A stretch of 9,115 nucleotides of DNA, taken from NCBI GenBank assembly GCA_937899365.1, contig CALBPH010000130.1:1-9115 (forward strand). Reading direction: 5' to 3'. The stretch comes from an uncultured Leptolyngbya sp. (lineage in GTDB: Bacteria; Cyanobacteriota; Cyanobacteriia; Phormidesmidales; Phormidesmidaceae). A program made the translations under genes and the position numbers. Under the pieces are notes generated by a model that had not been told where the DNA came from, made no database searches, and saw only the letters and a list, made by a program, of their open reading frames with translations. Positions within the stretch are counted from its first letter, which is position 1, and each line of letters begins with the position of its first letter. Below are positions 1-5,426 of this stretch, piece by piece.

Positions 1-60
1 GAGACTACGGTGCCTGAGACCATTGCGCCTGAGACCACGATGCCCGAGACTACGGTGCCC
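1..60 (+). repeat. 15-base tandem repeat, four units, encoding ETTVP-like pentapeptides
   Basis: Four in-frame 15-base units (1-15, 16-30, 31-45, 46-60) encode ETTVP, ETIAP, ETTMP and ETTVP. The first and fourth are almost identical at the DNA level. The array may extend to the left beyond the window. Confidence 0.75.
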
Positions 61-333
61 GAGGTGATCAATCAACCCATTGAAAAACCGCCATTGCCCA
101 CCATACCTGGGGAGACCGTGGCAACACCGACAGAGATTATCCCCCCAACTGATTTTGGCTTTGAAAACCTAGGGACGGTGCCAGAACCTGAAACTGAGAC
201 CCAGATTAATCGGCTGCCGGAGACGGTGATTTTGCAAGAGACTCAACCATCGGTGCAACCCACCGTGGTCGACTCAGAGGTGCCCGCACCAGGCACTGAC
301 GTACCGGCAGCCGTGGATACACCGGTTCAATAG
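1..333 (+). CDS. 3' end of a gene for a protein with a Pro/Glu/Thr-rich C-terminal tail (partial)
   Basis: The frame is open from base 1 and ends with TAG at 331-333, so only the last 110 residues are visible and the true start lies outside the window. The visible part is low-complexity, dominated by Pro, Glu, Thr and Val, and begins with four ETTVP-like pentapeptides. It has no recognisable domain, no Cys and no membrane segment, and looks like a disordered extracytoplasmic or linker tail. Coding is supported by the in-frame repeats, the lack of internal stops and the convergent gene whose stop lies 20 bases away. The function cannot be told from this fragment. An internal GTG at position 10 can be taken for a start but is very unlikely to be one. 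Confidence 0.7.
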   Translation, partial: ETTVPETIAPETTMPETTVPEVINQPIEKPPLPTIPGETVATPTEIIPPTDFGFENLGTVPEPETETQINRLPETVILQETQPSVQPTVVDSEVPAPGTDVPAAVDTPVQ

Positions 334-353
334 GGGTTGCAATAGGCGCGGAA

Positions 354-1724
354 TCAAACCTGGGGAACGGTGGCCTTGTGGGGAAACAGCTGCAGCAAAG
401 ACTGCTGACGCTGGTCTAAGGTCTCGGTGTCTGACCACCAAAGAGACTCATAGAAGAAAAAAGCCACACCAGCATAGCTGCGATCGCGAATAGCCCTGAC
501 CTGCTCCTGAATCCGCTCCATAGGTACGGGCCGCCCTCGCAAACCGCTAAGCACCCCCACCGCCGTGGGAATGTGGCGACGGGCCGCCTGGGCCGGAGGG
601 CGGTTCATTTCCCACACAAACCGCCCCAGATCGCTGCGATAGAGCTGTACAATCAGCTCCTCCACATAGCCTCGGTTTACCCAGGTATCCCAATCTTGCA
701 AAAAATATCGGTAGGCAAACTCATGGGGGTTGGGCGACACCGATAAAACTGCCGTGGGCTGACGGGTCTTGACCACCTCAAAGATGCGCCCCATGACATC
801 GGTAATTTTGTCACTACGCCAGCGGGTCCAGTCTGGATCGTAACTATCCGTCGGTGGAGCCTGACCATTGTGCTCCTGGCGATACAGGCTAACGGTGTAA
901 GGATCGTAGCCATAGACCGCCGGTAGACCAAAGTGGTCATCCACCTGAAAACCATCAATGGGGTAGTTGGCCACCAGTTCGCTCACCATGTCGAGCATAA
1001 ACTGCTGCACCTCAGGGTGAAAGGGATTTAACCACACCCGCTGGTGGGTGCCTTCGGCTTTGACCGTGCTGCCATCGGCCTTTTGGGTAAGCCACTCTGG
1101 ACGGCCGCGGGCCAGAGCCGAATCTGCTGGCGCCATAAACCCAAACTCAAACCAGGGAATCACCCGCAACCCCAGGGGATGGGCCAGACTGATCAGTTCT
1201 TGCAGCATATCGCGGTCACCCTGGGCCGCCTCTAGGGCCTCGTTGCGCTCACCCGTATCAGCCAAATCGGGGTACAGCCCCTGCTGATAGCCAAAGGTGC
1301 GCTGCGCCACGGAACTGGGGTATAGGGTATAGCCCCAGTTCCACACCGTGGGGTACACCGTGTTGAAATTAAGCGCCGCCAGCCGCTGTAGACCTGATTC
1401 TAGGTTGGCGCGGGAAAAGAGAACCTGGCTATCAATATTGGTCAGCCAGGCTCCGCGCAGCTCCTGTTCAGGACTGGACGGGGGAGCGATGTTACCGGGC
1501 TGAATCCGCTGGGGCACCAGGGCCGCAACGGTCTGGTCATCACTGGCCGCACACAGCAGATTGGCAGCCATACTATAGGACGCACTGCGATTGGGATTAA
1601 ACCGGGGAGGCGCAGCCAGGGTATCGGCCTCGGTGGGAATAACCCCTTGGGCCAGGGCCGCCGCTACGCCTTCACGGCTGTCTATGGAAATCAGTGAGCT
1701 GTCGCGAAAGGTGGCCCCTAGCAA
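354..1724 (-). CDS. GHL10-type (DUF187) glycoside hydrolase-like protein, catalytic part, separated from its N-terminus by a frameshift
   Basis: This piece encodes the catalytic part of a GHL10 family protein (glycosyl hydrolase-like 10, a TIM-barrel fold), predicted to act on envelope or extracellular polysaccharide; the substrate is unknown. The barrel starts near residue 88 with ELRGAWLTN. It continues with NTVYPTVWNWG (121-131), the strand VIPWFEFGF (188-196), and IDGFQVDDHFG (256-266), whose Asp262/Asp263 are candidate active-site acids. It ends with AGVAFFFYESLWW (418-430). Residues 1-60 (SREGVAAALAQGVIP and following) look like the end of a degenerate SLH-like segment, not a natural N-terminus. 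The only start is a TTG at 1724 with no Shine-Dalgarno, and the first ATG codon is at residue 52. There is no signal peptide here. The frame continues upstream past the TTG and overlaps the end of the neighbouring frame that carries a signal peptide, so the two most likely form one gene. It is the last gene of its cluster, convergent with the partial gene at 1-333. Confidence 0.85.
   Translation of the reverse strand: MLGATFRDSSLISIDSREGVAAALAQGVIPTEADTLAAPPRFNPNRSASYSMAANLLCAASDDQTVAALVPQRIQPGNIAPPSSPEQELRGAWLTNIDSQVLFSRANLESGLQRLAALNFNTVYPTVWNWGYTLYPSSVAQRTFGYQQGLYPDLADTGERNEALEAAQGDRDMLQELISLAHPLGLRVIPWFEFGFMAPADSALARGRPEWLTQKADGSTVKAEGTHQRVWLNPFHPEVQQFMLDMVSELVANYPIDGFQVDDHFGLPAVYGYDPYTVSLYRQEHNGQAPPTDSYDPDWTRWRSDKITDVMGRIFEVVKTRQPTAVLSVSPNPHEFAYRYFLQDWDTWVNRGYVEELIVQLYRSDLGRFVWEMNRPPAQAARRHIPTAVGVLSGLRGRPVPMERIQEQVRAIRDRSYAGVAFFFYESLWWSDTETLDQRQQSLLQLFPHKATVPQV
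480..487. other. HIP1 octamer GCGATCGC
   Basis: This palindromic octamer is highly over-represented in many cyanobacterial genomes. It lies inside the GHL10 gene and supports the cyanobacterial origin. Confidence 0.8.
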
Positions 1725-2092
1725 ACGGGTGGCATGGGCCTGGTAGGGTAGGGCCGCCCCGGTGGCAAGGCCGCCAGCAGCAATTGATCTATTTCGGCTT
1801 CCCCATCAAACGTCAGCCCCAAGGCCGCATTAGCCGCCGCAAATTCCCCTGGAAACGCCTTGAGGACCGCCGTCGCCAGCTGCTGCTGTGATATTGGCTG
1901 AGCGCCATAGCGCACCTGCTCCACAGGTAGAATTTGACGTTGACTGAGGGCCCTAACACAGGGCTGCTGCCGCCAGTCATCCAGGGCACTCACCCCCAGG
2001 GCACTCACCCCCAACCCCAGCCAGCCAATCCACAAACACACTAATAGCCCCAGAAGCCCGTATCGCCGCAACTTTGAATTCATAAAAGCCAT
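1718..2092 (-). CDS. N-terminal piece of the frameshifted GHL10 protein: signal anchor plus SLH-like segment
   Basis: This 124-residue frame starts at ATG 2092 (a second ATG at 2083 is also possible; neither has a clear Shine-Dalgarno). It encodes a basic N-terminus and a hydrophobic stretch at about residues 12-34, a signal peptide or anchor. A degenerate SLH-like segment follows (DDWRQQPCVRALSQRQILP, then ISQQQLATAVLKAFPG, about 38-82). After residue 109 the sequence becomes Pro/Arg-rich and stops at 1718, which looks out of frame. Reading the other minus-strand frame across 1720-1810 gives LATGAALPYQAHATRLLG, which runs straight into the GHL10 frame. The present sequence appears to lack one base (or have gained two), somewhere between about 1720 and 1812. 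The start lies 28 bases after the SUI1 stop, suggesting co-transcription. Whether the break is a real mutation or a sequencing error cannot be told. Confidence 0.7.
   Translation of the reverse strand: MAFMNSKLRRYGLLGLLVCLWIGWLGLGVSALGVSALDDWRQQPCVRALSQRQILPVEQVRYGAQPISQQQLATAVLKAFPGEFAAANAALGLTFDGEAEIDQLLLAALPPGRPYPTRPMPPVC
1982..2011 (-). repeat. Perfect 15-base tandem duplication in the signal-peptide region
   Basis: The unit at 1982-1996 is repeated exactly at 1997-2011. It is in frame and duplicates GVSAL at the end of the hydrophobic stretch of the GHL10 N-terminal piece. The exact identity suggests recent replication slippage. It lengthens the region by five residues near a likely signal-peptidase site. 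Confidence 0.85.
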
Positions 2093-2120
2093 AGAAAAAA
2101 CAGGGAAAACCACAGGGATA

Positions 2121-2471
2121 TCAGCCGCCGCTGCGCTTGGCTCGATACCCCTTTTCAATCAGCAGAGTCACCAGCTTAGGAGCATGCTCCCCCTGGATTT
2201 CAATGGTATTGTCCTTAACCGTCCCACCGGAGCCGCACTGGGCTTTAAGGGCCTTAGCCAGCTTGGTTAAGGTCTCGGGGGCATGCTGAAATCCACTGAC
2301 AATGGTCACCTTCTTACCCTTGCGACCCTTGCCACTCACCTGCACCCGCAGATCTTGCTCAGACGGCGGGCGGTCCGGCACGGCGCGCTCCATGGCCGGA
2401 TTTTGACCAAATTCTGAATACACGACCCGATCCGTTGCCTGGCCTGTCTTTTTACCCTTTTGCTTTGCCAT
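2121..2471 (-). CDS. SUI1/eIF1-like translation initiation factor (YciH family)
   Basis: The 116-residue protein belongs to the SUI1 family, the bacterial relatives of eukaryotic eIF1. The family binds the small ribosomal subunit and is associated with fidelity of start selection; its bacterial role is not fully settled. Residues 1-45 are a basic, polar extension. The SUI1 core follows: GKGRKGKKVTIVSGFQ (47-62), LTKLAKALKAQCGSGGTVKD (68-87) and IEIQGEHAPKLVTLLIEKGY (90-109), with the hallmark CGSGGT loop. Length fits the family. The ATG at 2471 was chosen over a GTG at 2492 because AAGGAG lies six bases upstream of it. It sits between the membrane-anchored protein gene (upstream, 176-base gap) and the GHL10 gene (downstream, 28-base gap). 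Confidence 0.95.
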   Translation of the reverse strand: MAKQKGKKTGQATDRVVYSEFGQNPAMERAVPDRPPSEQDLRVQVSGKGRKGKKVTIVSGFQHAPETLTKLAKALKAQCGSGGTVKDNTIEIQGEHAPKLVTLLIEKGYRAKRSGG

Positions 2472-2477
2472 GGGTGG

Positions 2478-2483
2478 CTCCTT
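2478..2483 (-). promoter_or_regulatory. Shine-Dalgarno AAGGAG of the SUI1 gene
   Basis: AAGGAG on the minus strand is separated by six bases from the ATG at 2471. It is the clearest ribosome binding site in the window and fixes the start of the SUI1 gene. Confidence 0.8.
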
Positions 2484-2647
2484 AACCAGCACAAACTAGA
2501 AAATTACAGCTTACCTGCAATTCCCTATTCTGCTGCCGTCAGGTCAGTTAGGACAATGAATATCCCAGCCAACCTTCGGTGACAATCGCCTCAGCCCAGC
2601 ACACCTCCAGCCGCAGGCTCAGCTACGGCAGATTCTAGCCCTAGCCC

Positions 2648-3703
2648 CTAATCCCAAAGAGCCTCCCAGGCATTGCGGGGCTGATTAGAGGTGGCTGGCT
2701 GATTAGAGCCATCCAGGGTTGGCAGCTCCAATGGCGTAGTCACAGAGGGACCGGCAGGCGGCAGCACCTGGGATCGCTCAGGCAGCTCAACCGAGGGAGC
2801 AGCCGTCTCAAAAGCACCAGACGACCGGTTAGCAAATGGGTTTTCACTCGAGGGGTGGTTAGCCTGATTAAAAGCTGGCAAAGAGGCCGGGGGCACATAC
2901 CCCGTCGTCCCAGGGGGGGGCGACATATTGGGGGTGGTGCGAATAAATGTGCGGTTCAGTCCATCCAAACTGCCAGGAACCACCCCCGTCTGGTCAAACA
3001 CAAAGGAGGATTGATCATCGGTAACCACCCCGCCCGCAGTCTCGGCGGGTAGTCCGGTAACAGGTGCCCTCGTAATGTCGGCCCTCGAAGCGGGTTGTTC
3101 AGCCTCCGAATTTGCACAAAGCCCCTGTTCAATCTGCTGCTGACGGGCTGCAAAAGACTCGGCTAGGGCAGTTGCAGTCTGGGCCTCTGCCACAGACGCA
3201 GGCTGGGGGGGGTGCTCGCGCTGTAGCGGAATGGGGGCATTGCTTCTTGTCGCCTGAGGGGTTGCGCCCCGGGCGTTTGTGCCCACAAAGCTGTATTCAT
3301 CGATGTAGCGGGTCAACCGCTCAACACTTGACTCGCTAGACACCTCGGGGGCATCAGCCAAGGCCTCATTGAGGGCGGCGGCAGCGCTGGCATCGCCCCC
3401 TGTGGTCAGGGCAGACACATCGGAGTCAAGCTGAGCTAGCAGTAGTTCAATATTGTCTAATTCGGCGGCAACGGCCTGCTCTTCAGGCGTCAGGGACTCA
3501 AGCAGCACATCGGTGGAGGTGGCATCGCCTGAGCTGCCTAACCCCGTCGCCCCGATCTGCCAGGGTAGCTGTCCTGAGTCTTGGCGATATTGCCAGGCAT
3601 AGACACCGACCACACCCGTTAATAAGATGCCAAGCCAGAGCCATGGATTTAATGCAACCTGAAATCGAGACGGTAAGTATCGAACAGATGGAGGTAATCG
3701 CAT
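2648..3703 (-). CDS. Membrane-anchored, largely disordered protein of unknown function
   Basis: I do not recognise a characterised family. From ATG 3703 the product has 351 residues: a short basic N-terminus (MRLPPSVRYLPSRF), one membrane segment (about 21-38, WLWLGILLTGVVGVYAWQ), then about 310 residues rich in Ser, Thr, Ala, Pro and Gln. A possibly helical acidic stretch (about 67-90, ESLTPEEQAVAAELDNIELL) follows the anchor. The rest is low-complexity, with recurring PPAG/PPGT/SNQP pieces and one Cys. The layout suggests a single-pass inner-membrane protein with its tail in the periplasm; this is inference. A TTG at 3718 would add five residues, but the ATG is preferred; neither has a strong Shine-Dalgarno. 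A minus-strand TATAAT at 3885-3890 is a possible -10 box, but no good -35 was found. It is the first gene of the minus-strand cluster. Confidence 0.75.
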   Translation of the reverse strand: MRLPPSVRYLPSRFQVALNPWLWLGILLTGVVGVYAWQYRQDSGQLPWQIGATGLGSSGDATSTDVLLESLTPEEQAVAAELDNIELLLAQLDSDVSALTTGGDASAAAALNEALADAPEVSSESSVERLTRYIDEYSFVGTNARGATPQATRSNAPIPLQREHPPQPASVAEAQTATALAESFAARQQQIEQGLCANSEAEQPASRADITRAPVTGLPAETAGGVVTDDQSSFVFDQTGVVPGSLDGLNRTFIRTTPNMSPPPGTTGYVPPASLPAFNQANHPSSENPFANRSSGAFETAAPSVELPERSQVLPPAGPSVTTPLELPTLDGSNQPATSNQPRNAWEALWD

Positions 3704-4000
3704 AATTGAAGACCCCAATGACGATAGCTAATCGCTTGGGTGGCTATCCAACAAACAAAGCGAAATAACACATTAGCAGGCACGTTGCACCTGCGCCCCT
3801 ATGGTGGCACGTATCAAGAAAAGTTGCCCATAAAGGGTAACAATACCCCCATTGGCACAGAGAACTGTCACGTCATTTACAGAAATTATAGGCTGTGGCA
3901 AATCGTTCTAGCCTATGGCACCAGGTTTATGCAGACTCCCTATGGCGCTTCTAAAAAGCCGCAGTATACTGGGGCAGACAGATTAATCATTAACGGTGAG

Positions 4001-4041
4001 CCCGTTCAATATTGGCAGCTTGAATGTTGCTGTTGAACGGG
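4001..4041. repeat. 9-bp perfect inverted repeat (hairpin)
   Basis: CCCGTTCAA at 4001-4009 is perfectly complementary to TTGAACGGG at 4033-4041. A further CAGC/GCTG pair lies inside the 23-base interval. There is no T-run after it, so it is not an obvious terminator. It could be an RNA structure in the leader of the plus-strand gene that starts 171 bases later. Confidence 0.5.
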
Positions 4042-4097
4042 TCGACATAATCAAATTCAACACTACTTCAAAGATTCTATTAAGCGCCCTGTCTTTC

Positions 4098-4120
4098 AAA
4101 CAGTTCTAACTCAACTGTTT
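4098..4120. repeat. 8-bp perfect inverted repeat with 7-base gap
   Basis: AAACAGTT (4098-4105) and AACTGTTT (4113-4120) are reverse complements around a 7-base gap, about 90 bases ahead of the ATG at 4213. The spacing of the half-sites fits either an operator for a dimeric regulator or a weak AT-rich hairpin. No regulator gene is present nearby. Confidence 0.4.
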
Positions 4121-4212
4121 TAGGATTTATAGGCGACTGCACCCTGCAGTTTGCATCAGGGTTAGCACCATAGAATACGTTCTCTTCACTTGGCAGTTTG
4201 GTAGCACAGGCA

Positions 4213-4926
4213 ATGCCTACTTCTAAAGTTCCCCGACTTCCCCACACAGACGATGGCGAACCTAACAGTCTTCGCTATGAGGTAAATCCGGCTATTGCTC
4301 TGAATGCGCTAACCGATATTTACAAACAGGTGCAACAGTACCAGCTCCGGCTGCGACAGTTGGCTCAAAATATTCATCAGGTCTATGCTGAAGGCCCGGT
4401 AGTGTCAGGGTGGTTAGCCTCTGAAGCCAGCTTAAATGCATCGGTAAAATACTCGAACCCCTCTGTTAAATACTCAAATCCGTCTGACGGCATTCAGCTG
4501 GAACAGACCGCTATCGGTGGCGATCAATCCCAGCAAACCCAGCTAGAAACCATGGATGTGGCTCTTTTTCGCCATGGTGATGCCAATGACTTGATGAACT
4601 ACCTGTCAGCCCTTGAAAAAAATATGTTGGCCCAGGGGACACCGACGGATGAGCCGACCAGCCACAACACCAATGTCACCACGGTATCTCATGCAAATCC
4701 GACAGCAGCGGACGAAAAGTCGAGTCAGTATTATCTGTGTCGGTTAAGCAGCAGCGGGCAAATCCAAGCGGAACAATGTCCGCCAGAGCAGGTACCGGTC
4801 TTGAGTATGGCCATTGCCCGCTATCGACGGCTCAACCAGTTCATCAAACAGAAACAGGTCATTGAGACCAAGCTCCAAGCCATTGTCGATATTCTGGGTG
4901 ATATTCAAACCGTGCTAACCGATTAG
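4213..4926 (+). CDS. Conserved-looking protein of unknown function with a coiled N-terminal helix region
   Basis: I do not recognise this family. From ATG 4213 the product has 237 residues; a TTG at 4198 could add five, and neither start has a clear Shine-Dalgarno. Residues 26-60 (IALNALTDIYKQVQQYQLRLRQLAQNI and following) look helical and coiled-coil-like. Residues 65-170 are polar and probably disordered, with the duplicated heptapeptide SVKYSNP at 77-90. The C-terminal part (173-237) looks ordered: YYLCRLSSSG with Cys176, QCPPEQVP with Cys189, then a long helix through VLSMAIARYRRLNQFIKQKQVIETKLQAI. No signal peptide or membrane segment is seen, so the protein is probably cytoplasmic. Two helical ends joined by a flexible linker suggest an adaptor or structural role; this is inference only. 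It is convergent with the DUF427 gene, with only two bases between the stop codons. Confidence 0.8.
   Translation: MPTSKVPRLPHTDDGEPNSLRYEVNPAIALNALTDIYKQVQQYQLRLRQLAQNIHQVYAEGPVVSGWLASEASLNASVKYSNPSVKYSNPSDGIQLEQTAIGGDQSQQTQLETMDVALFRHGDANDLMNYLSALEKNMLAQGTPTDEPTSHNTNVTTVSHANPTAADEKSSQYYLCRLSSSGQIQAEQCPPEQVPVLSMAIARYRRLNQFIKQKQVIETKLQAIVDILGDIQTVLTD
4441..4482 (+). repeat. Tandem duplication of the heptapeptide SVKYSNP
   Basis: Codons at 4441-4461 and 4462-4482 both encode SVKYSNP. Five of the seven codons differ between the copies, and all five changes are silent third-base changes. The protein repeat is kept while the DNA has diverged. Confidence 0.85.
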
Positions 4927-4928
4927 AA

Positions 4929-5423
4929 TCACCATCCCCAGGTACCTGACGCCCCTTTAAATGGGCCGACGATATCGGCGGTAATCCATCCGCCATAGAA
5001 GTCTCCAGCTTGGGCTTGGACTCGCTCGCCATCGACATAGCAAGCCTCCATGGCACTGGGGTAAAAGGCCACATAGTTGGCGATGGACTGAAATCGCTCG
5101 GTGGGTGTTGGGTAATACCAGGCCACCCGTTCTGCCACCTGATCGCCCACGGTCAGGGTGTAATAGTGGGCGCGCCCTTTCCACTCACAAAATGAGGTAC
5201 CAGGGGCCGCCGTTAGAACGTCCATGGTAATGTCCGCTGGCGGCAGGTAGTAAACCGGCGGATGGCTGGTTTCTAATACCCGTTTAGCCTGGCGACTGTC
5301 GGCTATGGTCTGGCCATTAAAGATTATTTGGATACGCTTAGAGCTATCCATTAGGGCCGGGGGGCGAGGATAGTCCCAAACGGACTCCTGACCAGGACCG
5401 GGGGGGATACGGCGGGATTGCAT
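4929..5423 (-). CDS. DUF427 domain protein
   Basis: The 164-residue product matches the DUF427 family (PF04248), small beta-rich proteins common in cyanobacteria and actinobacteria with no established biochemical role. Landmarks are the N-terminal GPGQESVWDYPRPPAL (9-24), RIQIIFNGQTIADS (30-43), SHPPVYYLPPADI (53-65), FCEWKGRAHYYTL (78-90), AWYYPTP (101-107), YVAFYPSAMEACYVDGE (117-133) and the C-terminal FYGGWITADIVGPFKG (142-157). The start at ATG 5423 keeps the conserved N-terminal WDYPRPP motif. A GGAGAG 11 bases upstream, inside the preceding gene, can serve as ribosome binding site. Only three bases separate this gene from the pseudo-caspase stop, so the two are very probably co-transcribed and perhaps translationally coupled. 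There is no signal peptide, so the protein is likely cytoplasmic. Confidence 0.92.
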   Translation of the reverse strand: MQSRRIPPGPGQESVWDYPRPPALMDSSKRIQIIFNGQTIADSRQAKRVLETSHPPVYYLPPADITMDVLTAAPGTSFCEWKGRAHYYTLTVGDQVAERVAWYYPTPTERFQSIANYVAFYPSAMEACYVDGERVQAQAGDFYGGWITADIVGPFKGASGTWGW

Positions 5424-5426
5424 GGC

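Larger units (their letters stand above)
3704..4212. other. Intergenic region between divergent genes, with two inverted repeats
   Basis: This 509-base stretch separates the minus-strand membrane-protein gene from the plus-strand unknown gene and must hold both promoters. I see no convincing gene. A 98-codon open frame at 3740-4036 has a GTG start without a ribosome binding site and no recognisable sequence. Promoter candidates are weak: TATAAT on the minus strand at 3885-3890, and on the plus strand TTGCAT at 4151 with TAGAAT at 4171, too closely spaced. Inverted repeats lie at 4001-4041 and 4098-4120. Confidence 0.6.

Noticed and set aside
1044..1287. Plus-strand frames opposite the GHL10 barrel
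   Set aside because: They lie entirely antisense to the conserved barrel and have no features of their own.
1720..1812. Programmed -1 ribosomal frameshift as the explanation for the split GHL10 gene
   Set aside because: No X-XXY-YYZ slippery heptamer in the right frame and no clear downstream structure were found; mutation or sequencing error is simpler.
3740..4036. 98-codon plus-strand open frame in the intergenic region
   Set aside because: GTG start without a ribosome binding site, no recognisable motif, an odd Cys-rich end (ECCC), and its last part coincides with the inverted repeat at 4001-4041. A real gene cannot be fully excluded without a homology search.
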